DNA from: Heyndrickxia coagulans DSM 1 = ATCC 7050
GTDB taxonomy: Bacteria > Bacillota > Bacilli > Bacillales > Bacillaceae_C
Length of the DNA stretch: 64,000 nucleotides
Reading direction: 5' to 3'
Assembly (NCBI RefSeq): GCF_000290615.1
Contig: NZ_ALAS01000057.1
Location: forward strand, 43,655-107,654
The position numbers were made by a program, and so were the translations under genes. Shown here piece by piece: positions 18,774-27,970 of this stretch; the first letter of the stretch is position 1, and each line of letters begins with the position of its first letter. The notes beneath the pieces were generated by a model. The model saw only the letters and a list, made by a program, of their open reading frames with translations. It was not told the origin of the DNA and made no database searches.

Positions 18774-20441
18774 ATGAAATTTGTTAAAAATGACCAGACA
18801 GCGGTTTTCGCTCTCGGCGGATTGGGCGAAATCGGAAAAAACACTTATGGCGTACAATTTCAAGATGAAATGATTTTAATTGATGCAGGCATCAAATTTC
18901 CCGAAGATGAACTGCTCGGAATCGACTATGTCATCCCGGATTACACCTACCTCGTGAAAAACGCGGACAAAATCAAGGGCCTGTTTATCACGCACGGGCA
19001 TGAAGACCATATCGGCGGCATTCCGTATTTGCTGCGCCAGATCAATGTCCCGATTTACGGCGGTAAGCTTGCACTCGGCCTTATTCGGAACAAGCTGGAA
19101 GAGCACGGCCTTCTCCGGCAGACAAAGCTGATTGAAATCAAAGAAGACGATGTGATTAAATTCCGGAAAACATCTGTCGCATTTTTCCGGACGACACACA
19201 GCATCCCGGATTCTTACGGCATTGTCGTCAAAACGCCGCCGGGTAATATCGTGCACACTGGCGACTTCAAGTTTGACTTTACACCGGTGGGCGAGCCGGC
19301 TAACTTAACGAAAATGGCCGAAATCGGAAAAGAAGGCGTGCTTTGCCTTTTGTCCGACAGCACGAACAGCGAAGTGCCGCATTTTACGATGTCAGAACGG
19401 CGTGTTGGGGAAAGCATCCAGGATATTTTCCGAAAAGTGGACGGGCGGATTATTTTTGCCACGTTTGCCTCCAATATTCACCGCCTTCAGCAGGTGACGG
19501 AAGCGGCTGTTCTGGCAGGGCGGAAAATTGCCGTGTTCGGGCGCAGCATGGAAGCGGCGATTGAAATTGGCCATGATCTGGGCTATATTCGCGCCCCGAA
19601 AGATACGTTTATTGACACACAGCAATTGAACCGCCTGCCGGCCAACCGGGTGACCATTCTTTGCACCGGCACCCAGGGCGAACCGATGGCGGCGCTGTCC
19701 AGAATTGCAAACGGCACGCACCGGCAGATCCAGATCCAGCCCGGCGATACCGTCGTCTTTTCTTCCTCCCCGATTCCGGGCAATACGACGAGCATCAACC
19801 GGACGATTAATTTGCTGTACCGCGCCGGCGCCGACGTTATCAGCGGCTCGCTGAACAATGTGCACACATCAGGCCATGGCGGGCAGGAAGAACAGAAGCT
19901 GATGCTGCGGCTGATCAAACCGAAGTATTTTATGCCGATCCACGGGGAATACCGGATGCTCAGGACGCATGCCAAGCTTGCCATTGACTGCGACGTCCCG
20001 GAAGAAAACTGCTTTATCATGGATAATGGCGAAGTGCTGGCGCTCGGCCATGACACCGCAGAAATTGCCGGCAAAATCCCGTCCGGCTCTGTCTATATCG
20101 ATGGGAGCGGCATCGGCGATATCGGCAATATCGTTTTGCGCGACCGCCGCATCCTCTCTGAAGAAGGGCTCGTCATTGTCGTTGTGGCTATCAATATGAA
20201 CGAGTTTAAAATTGCATCCGGCCCTGATATTATTTCAAGGGGCTTTGTGTACATGCGTGAATCCGGCGATTTGATCAACGAAGCGCAAACAATCATCACA
20301 AAGCACTTGAATAAAGTAATGGAACGAAAAACGACGCAATGGGCAGAAATCAAAAACGAAATAACAGATACGCTGGCGCCGTTTTTATACGAAAAAACGA
20401 AACGCCGGCCGATGATTATGCCGATTATTATGGAAGTTTAA
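18774..20441 (+). CDS. rnjA: Ribonuclease J1
   Basis: Metallo-beta-lactamase/beta-CASP ribonuclease with 5'-3' exonuclease and endonuclease activity, central to mRNA decay and 16S maturation. 555 residues (B. subtilis 555). The zinc motif [10 protein letters not shown], later SDSTN, GTQGEP, HTSGHGG and MPIHGEYR are all present. Second gene of the rpoY-rnjA operon. In B. subtilis it is the RNase partner of the GapA/SR1P complex, whose gene lies in this window. Confidence 0.96.
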   Translation: MKFVKNDQTAVFALGGLGEIGKNTYGVQFQDEMILIDAGIKFPEDELLGIDYVIPDYTYLVKNADKIKGLFITHGHEDHIGGIPYLLRQINVPIYGGKLALGLIRNKLEEHGLLRQTKLIEIKEDDVIKFRKTSVAFFRTTHSIPDSYGIVVKTPPGNIVHTGDFKFDFTPVGEPANLTKMAEIGKEGVLCLLSDSTNSEVPHFTMSERRVGESIQDIFRKVDGRIIFATFASNIHRLQQVTEAAVLAGRKIAVFGRSMEAAIEIGHDLGYIRAPKDTFIDTQQLNRLPANRVTILCTGTQGEPMAALSRIANGTHRQIQIQPGDTVVFSSSPIPGNTTSINRTINLLYRAGADVISGSLNNVHTSGHGGQEEQKLMLRLIKPKYFMPIHGEYRMLRTHAKLAIDCDVPEENCFIMDNGEVLALGHDTAEIAGKIPSGSVYIDGSGIGDIGNIVLRDRRILSEEGLVIVVVAINMNEFKIASGPDIISRGFVYMRESGDLINEAQTIITKHLNKVMERKTTQWAEIKNEITDTLAPFLYEKTKRRPMIMPIIMEV

Positions 20442-20458
20442 AAAAGGGGCATTCTGCT

Positions 20459-20534
20459 AGGAAGCCGCCAGAAAGTCCAAACGAAAACAAAAAACGGCGG
20501 GGCACCACCATTCAGCGTGTCCCGCTGTTTTTTT
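20459..20534 (+). repeat. Interspersed repeat with terminator, copy A
   Basis: A segment of about 70 bp, roughly three-quarters identical to 25047-25117. It contains the stem ACGGCGGG...CCCGCTGT with a T-run and probably ends the rnjA transcript. Confidence 0.55.
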
Positions 20535-20556
20535 GCATCTTTAAAACACACTTTTT

Positions 20557-20584
20557 CAGCGCCTCCGTTATCGGGGTGCTTTTT
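20557..20584 (+). terminator. Second terminator downstream of rnjA
   Basis: AGCGCC / GGTGCT stem (with G-U pairs) and a six-T tail. Confidence 0.5.
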
Positions 20585-20685
20585 TGTATGCCTGTTTGAA
20601 AGGCCCGGCATTTTGCAGGGGAAAATGCTTCCCGAATTTTTTCCTCCCGCCTGAAAAGAATTTTTTATTTTTTTGCAAAAAGGAC

Positions 20686-20714
20686 TGTACAAAACAAATT
20701 TTAGGGTATATACT
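20686..20714 (+). promoter_or_regulatory. Promoter of the YhfH-like gene
   Basis: TGTACA, 17-bp spacer, TATACT (20709-20714), about 140 bp before the small gene. Confidence 0.55.
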
Positions 20715-20717
20715 GTA

Positions 20718-20751
20718 TTATAACAGAAAGATAAATGATTTGTTGTTATAA
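20718..20751. promoter_or_regulatory. Inverted repeat at the transcription start, candidate operator
   Basis: TTATAACA, 18-bp gap, TGTTATAA, starting four bases after the -10. Placement suits a repressor; no regulator can be named. Confidence 0.4.
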
Positions 20752-20856
20752 AACATACTTTTTTGCCGCGACAGCCCGGGCCCGGCATTGCGGCATCATC
20801 GATGGTTTTATAACAGCCGATATGATTCCAAACACGAAAAAGGAGATGGATGAAAA

Positions 20857-20991
20857 ATGATGATGAGCCCAGTTGAATTTTTCAAAACATTGCCTGCGAA
20901 ACAATGCCCTGAATGCGGCCAGCCGATTGAAGAACAAGCAGAATCGTACATGCTGGAATGCGACCATTGCCTTTCCAAAAAAGAGGAATAG
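20857..20991 (+). CDS. YhfH-like zinc-ribbon peptide
   Basis: 44-residue protein with two CxxC pairs (CPECG and CDHC) and the PVEFFKTLPAK start typical of the YhfH-like family of Bacillaceae. Function unknown; a zinc-binding ribbon is expected. AAGGAG lies 11 bases before the first of three successive ATG codons. It has its own promoter and a shared terminator and lies between rnjA and ykuR. Confidence 0.75.
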   Translation: MMMSPVEFFKTLPAKQCPECGQPIEEQAESYMLECDHCLSKKEE

Positions 20992-21000
20992 CGCCGCAAA

Positions 21001-21029
21001 AAAAAGAAGGGGTGCCCCCCTTCTTTTTT
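21001..21029. terminator. Bidirectional terminator, YhfH-like gene / ykuR
   Basis: AAAAAGAAGGGG / CCCCTTCTTTTT stem with A and T tracts on either side. Confidence 0.85.
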
Positions 21030-22146
21030 ACTGCAACGATAAAATATAGGATACCATCAAATCGGCAGCGGTCCTGAGCGCACGTTCATCCGGCGCAAAT
21101 TTGGCATGATGCAGCCCGTATGGAGACCCGACCCCGAGCCAGAACATAAAGCCGGGGATTTCTTTCAGCATATAGCCGAAATCCTCCCCTGTCAAAGCTT
21201 CCCTGCATTCATGCAGGTGCGCTCCGCCGTAGCTTCGGACAAAATCCATAAAGCGGGCGGTCTCTTCCGGATGATTGAACACCTGGTAATAATTGCAGCC
21301 GTAATCAATTTCCGCCCGGCACTCAAAACCAGCCGAAAGCCCGCTTGTGATTGCTTCAATCCTGTGCTTCACTTTTTCCATGGCTTCGCTTGATAACGTG
21401 CGGATCGTCCCTTCAAGGCGCGCATGTTCCGCGATTGCATTTTGAACCGTGCCGCCAGTGATTTTCCCGATGGTCACCACTGCGCTGTCGAGCGGGTCGA
21501 TATTGCGTGAGATAATGGACTGGAGCTGGGTCACCAGATGGGCCGCCGCCACCACCATATCCTTTGTATGCTGCGGATAGGCCGCATGCCCGCCCTTTCC
21601 TTCCAGGTCAATATACAGTTCGGATGTATTGGCAAACAGCAGCCCCTTTTTTACCGCTACCGTGCCGGCCGGGTATTCCGGCGCAACATGAAGCGCCATC
21701 ACAAGGTCCGGCCGCCATTCATTGCGCAGCACTTCTTCTAGCATCGCTTCCGCCCCTCCAGGCCCTTCCTCTGCCGGCTGAAAAATAAAGATCAGATCAT
21801 CCTTAACGGGCCGGCTTGCAAAATGCGATAAAATCCCGAGTGCGATCGCCATATGAAAATCGTGGCCACACGCATGCATGTTTCCTTCGTGTTCCGATTG
21901 AAACGGGAAGCCTGTCTCTTCTTTGATCGGCAGGCCGTCTATATCCGTCCGGTAACCGATCTTTTTTTTGGGGCGGGTCCCCTTTACTTTTACAAGCACC
22001 CCGGTTTTCCATGTTTTCACTTCAAGATGGCCTTTCGGCAAACGCGAAATAAAATCAAGGATGTACCGCTGTGTTTTATGCTCCTGATATCCGAGCTCGG
22101 GAATCCGATGCAGATCCCGCCTGATGGCAATCAAATTCGTTTCCAT
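21028..22146 (-). CDS. ykuR: N-acetyl-diaminopimelate deacetylase YkuR
   Basis: M20-family metallo-amidohydrolase of 372 residues that removes acetyl from N-acetyl-LL-DAP in the acetylase branch of lysine/peptidoglycan precursor synthesis. The metal-site motifs HACGHDFHM and [11 protein letters not shown] and the dimerisation/inter-domain [10 protein letters not shown] are present. The ATG at 22146 ([13 protein letters not shown]) is chosen from the GGAAGGG upstream. It follows dapH by about 70 bp in a two-gene operon; the matching aminotransferase patA lies at 33 kb. Confidence 0.93.
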   Translation of the reverse strand: METNLIAIRRDLHRIPELGYQEHKTQRYILDFISRLPKGHLEVKTWKTGVLVKVKGTRPKKKIGYRTDIDGLPIKEETGFPFQSEHEGNMHACGHDFHMAIALGILSHFASRPVKDDLIFIFQPAEEGPGGAEAMLEEVLRNEWRPDLVMALHVAPEYPAGTVAVKKGLLFANTSELYIDLEGKGGHAAYPQHTKDMVVAAAHLVTQLQSIISRNIDPLDSAVVTIGKITGGTVQNAIAEHARLEGTIRTLSSEAMEKVKHRIEAITSGLSAGFECRAEIDYGCNYYQVFNHPEETARFMDFVRSYGGAHLHECREALTGEDFGYMLKEIPGFMFWLGVGSPYGLHHAKFAPDERALRTAADLMVSYILSLQ

Positions 22147-22214
22147 ATCCAGCCCTTCCTTTCCGGTATGGCAAAAAAGGCCGGGCACCGTTTTTTGGCA
22201 CCCGTCCTTCCGGC

Positions 22215-22925
22215 TTACAAATTTCTAAGATCTTTCATGATTTCGGTTTTGGATTTTGTTTTTTCGTCAATTTCTTTGATCACTTTTGCCGGAATGCCTG
22301 CAACAACGGTATGCGGTGGCACATCTTGCGTGACGACCGCACCGGCTGCCACAACCGCCCCTTTTCCGACGCGTACGCCTTCCAGGATCACAGCATTCGC
22401 TCCGATTAATACATCATCCTCAATGACAACCGGATTTGCAGAAGGCGGTTCAATGACCCCGGCAAGCACGGCGCCGGCTCCGATATGGCAGTTCTTCCCG
22501 ACTGTTGCCCGGCCGCCTAAAACGGCGTTCATGTCGATCATCGTGCCTTCTCCAATAACGGCACCAATATTGATCACGGCCCCCATCATAATGACGGCAT
22601 TATTGCCGATTTCAACACGGTCACGGATCGTGACGCCAGGTTCAATACGGGCGTTGATTCCTTTTAAATCGAGAAGCGGAATGGCCGAGTTGCGGCGGTC
22701 ATTTTCCACGACATAATCCGCGATTTTGCCACGGTTTGCTTCCAGCACGGCCGAAATCTCTTCCCATTCGCCAAAGATGACAGCCATGCCGCCGCCTGCG
22801 AAAACGCGGGCTGACTCACCGAAATCAAGGCCATCGACATTTCCCTTCACATATACTTTTACAGGTGTTGATTTTTTGCTGTTTGCTATGAATGAAATGA
22901 TCTCATTTGCATCCATCATGTCCAT
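22215..22925 (-). CDS. dapH: Tetrahydrodipicolinate N-acetyltransferase DapH
   Basis: Left-handed beta-helix acetyltransferase (236 aa) that makes N-acetyl-2-amino-6-oxopimelate, first step of the acetyl branch of DAP synthesis. Visible are DANEIISFI at the N-terminus, [13 protein letters not shown], then hexapeptide repeats ([20 protein letters not shown]...). The ATG at 22925 (MDMMDANE) follows AGGAGG. First gene of dapH-ykuR. Confidence 0.95.
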   Translation of the reverse strand: MDMMDANEIISFIANSKKSTPVKVYVKGNVDGLDFGESARVFAGGGMAVIFGEWEEISAVLEANRGKIADYVVENDRRNSAIPLLDLKGINARIEPGVTIRDRVEIGNNAVIMMGAVINIGAVIGEGTMIDMNAVLGGRATVGKNCHIGAGAVLAGVIEPPSANPVVIEDDVLIGANAVILEGVRVGKGAVVAAGAVVTQDVPPHTVVAGIPAKVIKEIDEKTKSKTEIMKDLRNL

Positions 22926-22985
22926 ATGTATGCCTCCTGACAGCTGATTCGCCGATAAATGTGATAGTTTGCGCATATGTTCATT

Positions 22986-23876
22986 TTAAAGGATATGGGG
23001 CTGTGCCGCAATAAATTCACGCACCACTTTTACAAAAGCGCGGACCTGCTTCAATTGAAACGCGGCGTCATAACCGAGGAGCCATGTGTCGCGTTTCAGC
23101 GGCTCCCCGCCTTCCCCTTTGAGCGGAATTTTGTGCAGATGGCGGATTTCCGCCCCGTCCAGCGTGATCGCAGGCAAAATCGCATAACCGATGCCGTTAA
23201 AAACCATTTGCTTGCACGTTTCGATCTGGTCCACTACGATTGTTTGTTTCGGGGAAGTTTGAAACTCGCGGTGCCACCAGTCCATCATTTCCTGATAATA
23301 ATTTGAATCGCTTTTAAACTGGATAAACGGCCGGTCGGCAGCCGGCAGCTTTTCAAGGGTGTCAATTTCCTGGTCCACGAGAAAGAGCTGGTCTTCAAAC
23401 AAATGGATTTTCGTGCTTTTCCATTCATTCAAACCGCGGACAATGCCGATATGGACTTCATCTTCGTAAATGGACCGCAAAATTTCACTGCTCCAGCCCG
23501 TGACAAGCGAGATTTTTGCATCCGGATATTTTTCAACGAATGTTTTCAGCACTTTCGGCAGCCAGTTTTGGCCGACGATCGTGGCGCAGGCGATTTTTAA
23601 TGTCCCGTGCACTTTTGAGTCGAGCGTGCGGATGGCTTCCCGCACATTTTCTTCCTTTTCGAGCATTTCATTGGCGAGCTGGATGACCAGTTCCCCCTCA
23701 GGCGTTATGATCAACCCTTTTTGCGTGCGGAGAAACAATTGCGCCCCCCACTGCCTTTCAACCGACTGCAGCCTTTGCGACAAGGCCGGCTGCGATACAA
23801 ACAGGCGTTCAGCTGCCTTCCGCATATTTAACTCCTGTGCTAAAACAGACAGTAACTGGCACTCCGAAAAATTCAT
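22986..23876 (-). CDS. ccpC: LysR-type regulator CcpC
   Basis: Citrate-responsive LysR regulator of citB/citZ (TCA entry) in B. subtilis. 296 residues: winged HTH (about 1-60, ELNMRKAAERLFVSQPALSQ, as in CcpC) and a substrate-binding domain (about 90-290, SLVTGWSSEILRS, VDQIETCKQM, GYAILPAITL). Closely matches B. subtilis CcpC, also by synteny with dapH/ykuR and darB. The start ATG has only a weak Shine-Dalgarno. Confidence 0.9.
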   Translation of the reverse strand: MNFSECQLLSVLAQELNMRKAAERLFVSQPALSQRLQSVERQWGAQLFLRTQKGLIITPEGELVIQLANEMLEKEENVREAIRTLDSKVHGTLKIACATIVGQNWLPKVLKTFVEKYPDAKISLVTGWSSEILRSIYEDEVHIGIVRGLNEWKSTKIHLFEDQLFLVDQEIDTLEKLPAADRPFIQFKSDSNYYQEMMDWWHREFQTSPKQTIVVDQIETCKQMVFNGIGYAILPAITLDGAEIRHLHKIPLKGEGGEPLKRDTWLLGYDAAFQLKQVRAFVKVVREFIAAQPHIL

Positions 23877-23945
23877 GTTAACCCCAATCCGTTTTCTTTG
23901 GTTTATGGAAAAACGGACCGCGCAGCCATTTGCGCGGTGCCGCCG

Positions 23946-24392
23946 CTAAAAATGATTCAATTTATGAATATGATGGTTCAATTCTTTCAGAAGCGAGCGC
24001 CTTGTAAAAATGCCAGCAAAAAATCCTTCATCGTCTTCGACACATAAAAAATTGTGGTCAACAAGCCAACGCAACGCTTTTTCAAAATTGTCATGCACAT
24101 TTAGCCGCGGAATGTCCGCCTTCATGACCTGTTCCACCTTAATCTCGCCCAGTTTTTCAAATTCAATCCGTTCCAGCCCCAAAATGGAATCGGTGATCAT
24201 CGCGGAACTGATCAGGCCGTGCAGCCGGTAGCTGGCGTCCAAAACCGGAACAGCGGCATACCCGCTTTTCGTCAGCACGAGCAAAGCATGTTCCAGGCTG
24301 TTTCCAACCTGCACATGGGCCACTTTTTCAGACGGGATCATAAAATCCATGATTTTCGGTTCAAGAAATTCCTGGCTCTGCAATGAAATCAT
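23946..24392 (-). CDS. darB: c-di-AMP receptor DarB/CbpB (YkuL), CBS-pair protein
   Basis: 148 residues forming a Bateman module: two CBS motifs (about 18-70 and 85-140). In B. subtilis DarB (YkuL) binds cyclic di-AMP and, when free of it, stimulates the (p)ppGpp synthetase Rel and pyruvate carboxylase. Recognised by PSEKVAHVQVGNSLEHALL and DNFEKALRWLVDHNFLCVE. AAAGGAG lies upstream. It lies before ccpC in the same direction, with a 69-bp gap. Confidence 0.88.
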   Translation of the reverse strand: MISLQSQEFLEPKIMDFMIPSEKVAHVQVGNSLEHALLVLTKSGYAAVPVLDASYRLHGLISSAMITDSILGLERIEFEKLGEIKVEQVMKADIPRLNVHDNFEKALRWLVDHNFLCVEDDEGFFAGIFTRRSLLKELNHHIHKLNHF

Positions 24393-24521
24393 CTTGCAAA
24401 AATCTCCTTTTCTTCCGTATTTTCAGGTACAAAACCTTCAAGAGGAGATGCTTATTTCGTTTGCCGTTGATGCATGATGAATCACTACTATTTTATCATA
24501 AACAGGGCTTGATTGACGAAA

Positions 24522-24552
24522 GAAAAACGCCCGGCTTTATGCCGAGCGAAAA
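24522..24552 (-). terminator. Terminator after ykuJ
   Basis: CGCTCGGC / GCCGGGCG stem (one G-T pair) with a T-run on the minus strand. Confidence 0.75.
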
Positions 24553-24558
24553 AATTTT

Positions 24559-24810
24559 TTAACTATCAGAGCCTTCCTGGACGATATCAAAAATTTCGAT
24601 GGCGGCAATATCCAGGTCGTCAAACTGGTACTTGCTGGCGTGTTTCTGCCCGTCGAATACTTCCAGTTCAAACGTTCCGGTTTGTGGAAAAAATTTCACC
24701 TGGCAGAGCGCCTTGCCGTTCACTTCAAAACGCCGTTGCTGGACTTCCCCTGTATCTTTTGCTTCCTGCATCGCCTGCAGCCTTTGGATAATACCTAATA
24801 ATTGAGACAT
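24559..24810 (-). CDS. ykuJ: YkuJ-like protein
   Basis: 83-residue protein with the YkuJ signature (MSQLLGIIQRLQAMQE; RRFEVNGKALCQVKFF). A small alpha/beta fold of unknown function is known for the family. The ATG at 24810 follows AAAGGAG; 16 upstream in-frame codons are dropped. B. subtilis ykuK and abbA, normally next, are not seen here. Confidence 0.87.
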   Translation of the reverse strand: MSQLLGIIQRLQAMQEAKDTGEVQQRRFEVNGKALCQVKFFPQTGTFELEVFDGQKHASKYQFDDLDIAAIEIFDIVQEGSDS

Positions 24811-25142
24811 AATGGACTCCTTTCGACGAACGTGAGTGCCGGTTTTGAATAACGGCATTCACCCTTTTATTCACACAAATGATAACCTGTCCCATTCGAA
24901 TTTTACAGTAAAACCTTCGCTTAGAAAAGGGAGCGGCGGCAAATTTTTTCATTTTGTGCCGTTTCTGTCCTTATTTTATCCGAAATCGGGGAAGACCTTG
25001 TACCATTTTTTCGATTTGTCCCGCAGAAAAACCCCCTGCTTTAAAAGAAGCCGCTGAAAAGGCCAAAAGAAAACATAAAAACGGCGAGACACCGCCATTT
25101 AGTGCCTTACCGTTTCTTGAATACTTTTCCAGTGCCCTGCAT
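24811..25142. other. Intergenic region with interspersed repeat copy B
   Basis: No gene seen. The only structure is the repeat at 25047-25117, which resembles the sequence after rnjA. Confidence 0.5.
25047..25117 (+). repeat. Interspersed repeat, copy B
   Basis: Shares GAAGCCGC, CCAAA.GAAAACA, AAAACGGCG and CACCRCCATT blocks in order with 20459-20531. Its hairpin arms (ACGGCG... / ...CCGT) are weaker. Confidence 0.5.
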
Positions 25143-26051
25143 TTAAAGCAGCGGGCCCGGCGCGAACAAATCGGGCAAAACAGCTTTCGGCACGGCTATT
25201 CTGACCGTCACAAGCGGATTTACAATCTGGCTGATTTCAAGGGAGCATGTGGCGCTCAAAAGCCTGTAGGCATCATTAAACCCGAGCCCGAATGCAGCCC
25301 GGAACCTGTTTGCAGCCGCCCGCATCCCTTTTTTCGCCGCCGCTTCCAGGGTTTCTGCCGATGAAATCAAAAACCATGTCTGGCTGGTTTCAACGGCCGG
25401 CATGCCGATGGCGGGAGCGCCGGCCAGTTTCGTGCATTGCAGGGTGACTTTACCGCCAATTTCCACGCCTGAACCATCCAGTTCCCCGTCCCCCATTGCG
25501 GCGTGAAGATCGCCGAGCGCAAGCAGGGCGCCGTCATGGAAAACGGGGAGGTACAATTTCGACCCCGCCGTGATCCATCTCGTATCCATATTGCCGCCAT
25601 GGTCTCCGGGTATTTCACAAAGCACTGCGCCTTTTTCCGGGGCAACGCCGATGACGCCGATCATCGGGGCAGCCGGAAAGTGAAGGCGGCTGTTAAACTG
25701 GATGTTACCGTCCTTTACGCGGATGATGCGCGTATCGGTTTCTTTTACCTCTTCGCCGAGTGCCCCCATCCCGGGGTAAAGCACCATGACACCGGCTTCA
25801 TCCAGCTCAATATTTTGAATGTCGACACAAAGGATGTCGCCTTTTTTCACGCCTTCGATCTCAATCGGGCCGGTCGCCGGGTTTATAAATGGAATGTCCA
25901 CTTCCGTCCTGAGCTGGCTTTCCGAGGTGATTTTTCCGCCGTAGCAATCAAACGTCTCCACGGCAAACGTTTCGTCCAGCCGGACTTTGTAAGCCGGCTT
26001 GTTTTCCGCTGAAAAATGGGTAATAAAATGTTCTTTTTTTAGTTGCTGCAT
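25143..26051 (-). CDS. Acetamidase/formamidase family protein
   Basis: 302-residue member of the FmdA/AmdA metallo-amidohydrolase family, which release ammonia from short amides. Typical blocks are NPATGPIEIEGVKKGDILCV, GDLHAAMGDGELDGSGVEI and PAVETSQTWFLIS. The substrate cannot be read from sequence. GAAAGGAG lies before the ATG. It follows fadH in the same direction with a 22-bp gap, so the two are probably co-transcribed. No counterpart at this locus in B. subtilis. Confidence 0.88.
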   Translation of the reverse strand: MQQLKKEHFITHFSAENKPAYKVRLDETFAVETFDCYGGKITSESQLRTEVDIPFINPATGPIEIEGVKKGDILCVDIQNIELDEAGVMVLYPGMGALGEEVKETDTRIIRVKDGNIQFNSRLHFPAAPMIGVIGVAPEKGAVLCEIPGDHGGNMDTRWITAGSKLYLPVFHDGALLALGDLHAAMGDGELDGSGVEIGGKVTLQCTKLAGAPAIGMPAVETSQTWFLISSAETLEAAAKKGMRAAANRFRAAFGLGFNDAYRLLSATCSLEISQIVNPLVTVRIAVPKAVLPDLFAPGPLL

Positions 26052-26073
26052 AATCCGCTCCTTTCGCGGCCGT

Positions 26074-26838
26074 TTAAAAAGGATGCTGATTCAGCCACTG
26101 GCCGCCGTCCATTGTAACCACTTCTCCATTGATATATGCGGCATGGGGCGAAAACAGGAAAAAAGCAAGTTCGGCAATTTCTTCCGGCGTTCCGAGCCGC
26201 CCGAGCGGGACACTGTTTAATGTCCTTTGGGCCGCTTCTTCCGATTCCCACAGCTTGCCCGCCCCGCCTGTTCTTTCAATCGGGCCGGGCGCGATCGCAT
26301 TCACGCGGATGCCGTATTTTTTTCCCCATTCCACCGCAAGCGTACGTGTTAAGGATAACACACCCGCTTTTGCCGCTGCTGAATGGGCAACGCCAGCTCC
26401 TGCCCCCCAGGCATAAGTCGCGACCATATTGAGGATGCTCCCTTTGATCTTTTTTTCTATCCAGTAGTTTCCAACTGCCCGGGAACAATAGAATGTCCCG
26501 TTTAAAACAATATTGATGACCGCATTCCAGCCGTTTACCGATAATTTTTCCGCCGGGCAGATAAAGTTTCCGGCGGCATTGTTGACAAGAAAATCAATGT
26601 GCCCGAATTTTTTGTCTGTCTCTTCCACCATTCTCTCTACATCTTCCGGCTTCCGGACGTCCATTTGCACCGTGAAGATATCGGAATGGTAACGGAGCAA
26701 TTCCGCTTTTGTAGCCCTTAATTTTTCTTCATCTCTTCCTGTAATGACAACTTTTGCTTCCGACTGCGCAAATTTAGCCGCCATTGCCTTCCCCATTCCG
26801 CTTGAACCGCCTGTTACGATGACAACTTTTTCTTTCAT
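26074..26838 (-). CDS. fadH: 2,4-dienoyl-CoA reductase FadH (SDR family)
   Basis: 254-residue short-chain dehydrogenase matching B. subtilis FadH (YkuF), which reduces 2,4-dienoyl-CoA during breakdown of unsaturated fatty acids. TGGSSGMGKAM cofactor loop, NNAAGNF, and C-terminal GEVVTMDGGQWL. In place of the usual SDR Tyr/Lys pair the line reads AHSAAAKAGV: Lys is kept and Tyr is replaced by Ser, as I expect in the DECR subgroup. AAGGGGAG precedes the ATG. Confidence 0.88.
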   Translation of the reverse strand: MKEKVVIVTGGSSGMGKAMAAKFAQSEAKVVITGRDEEKLRATKAELLRYHSDIFTVQMDVRKPEDVERMVEETDKKFGHIDFLVNNAAGNFICPAEKLSVNGWNAVINIVLNGTFYCSRAVGNYWIEKKIKGSILNMVATYAWGAGAGVAHSAAAKAGVLSLTRTLAVEWGKKYGIRVNAIAPGPIERTGGAGKLWESEEAAQRTLNSVPLGRLGTPEEIAELAFFLFSPHAAYINGEVVTMDGGQWLNQHPF

Positions 26839-26970
26839 TAACCTTCTCCCCTTTCATGAATGATCAGCCATTCATTTTATATAAAAAAATTCAACGGCTT
26901 CGGCAAACTGCCAGATACCGTCGCAAACTATCCCGGCGCCCCGGCCAAGGTGCTTCCAAGGCGTATGAAC

Positions 26971-27186
26971 CTAAGAATCTTTTTTTAATTTTAATAAGGA
27001 CTCATGCAGCTTCGTTAATGCCCGGATGATCGTTTTCTTGCGGTTATAGCCTTTTACCACAACCGTCAGGCCGTTATATTCCGCAAACACCTGCCCCCAG
27101 GCACTGTCACGCAAAAATCCGAAAACGTAAATTTTAATATATCCAGCCTCAGCCGGGATAAAAATCATGTCCATTCTTTCGCTCAT
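26971..27186 (-). CDS. Small conserved-looking protein, unknown
   Basis: 71 residues (MSERMDMIFIPAEAGYIKIY...), alpha/beta pattern with a basic C-terminal helix. AAGGAG lies eight bases before the ATG at 27186, supporting translation; the longer frame upstream has no such signal. No family recognised. It lies upstream of fadH, separated by about 130 bp. Confidence 0.55.
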   Translation of the reverse strand: MSERMDMIFIPAEAGYIKIYVFGFLRDSAWGQVFAEYNGLTVVVKGYNRKKTIIRALTKLHESLLKLKKDS

Positions 27187-27351
27187 TTTGAACGCTCCTT
27201 CCGTGTCCAAAAATGCGGCCCGGATTCCGGCTGGCACCGAAAACGATAGAAAGAGCCGTCTTGGTGAAGTACTTTTTTCTATACCATACCATACAATGTA
27301 CCATTAGTCAGGGAAAAAGAAAATACGTTTTGACAATTTAACGGACGGATT

Positions 27352-27718
27352 TTACACAAACAGCTGCTTTTCCACTTCTTCGGCGAGGACAGGCCGGCTG
27401 AAGAAATATCCTTGCGCTTTCTGGCAGCGGGCCGATTGCAAAAACTTCACCTGCCCTTGTTCCTCCACCCCTTCCGCGACGACTTCAAGCCCGAGCTGGT
27501 GGGCGAGATGGATGATCGTTCTTGTAATGGCCGCGTCTTTTTGGCTGTTTTCCAGTTCCCGGACAAAAGACTGGTCAATTTTTAAACGTCGGCCCATTTT
27601 CCACTTTCAAAACACTGACCGTCTCGGAAAGCTTGGAAAGAAAATCCCGGCTGAAAAAAATATCAATTGGCAGTTCCTGGAGTTTCTTTGTTTGTTCTTC
27701 AGCTTTCGAATTGTCCAT
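27352..27718 (-). pseudogene. Remnant of an EAL-domain (c-di-GMP phosphodiesterase) gene
   Basis: The 3' part (27352-27597) encodes only the last 75 or so residues of an EAL domain: KIDQSFVREL, AHQLGLEVVAEGVE and the closing AQGYFFSRPV. A full domain has about 240. Just upstream, a frame with a good Shine-Dalgarno (AAAGGATG before the ATG at 27718) runs 47 codons (MDNSKAEEQTKKLQ...) and stops in a different frame inside the EAL fragment. This looks like an internal deletion plus frameshift. The EEG and catalytic E-L/L motifs upstream are gone, so it cannot be active. Confidence 0.65.
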
Positions 27719-27970
27719 AATATCATCCTTTTTCTCATCAAGAAAATGCTTGCTGATGCTGAAAATTCAGGTAAAAAGTATATTTCTATTTTACAGGGAA
27801 ATGTACGAAAAGCATAGTTGAAATACAAAAAAACGGGGCGGAAAGTGCGGGCGGGAAATCCGGGCCCGTTCCTTTCCGCCTGGCCGGCCATCCATTTGCC
27901 GGGTCCCGCAGCCGTTCGCTTGCCTTTCATGCTCTTCATTACCGGAAGTGATCCGCCCATCCGCCCCTTT

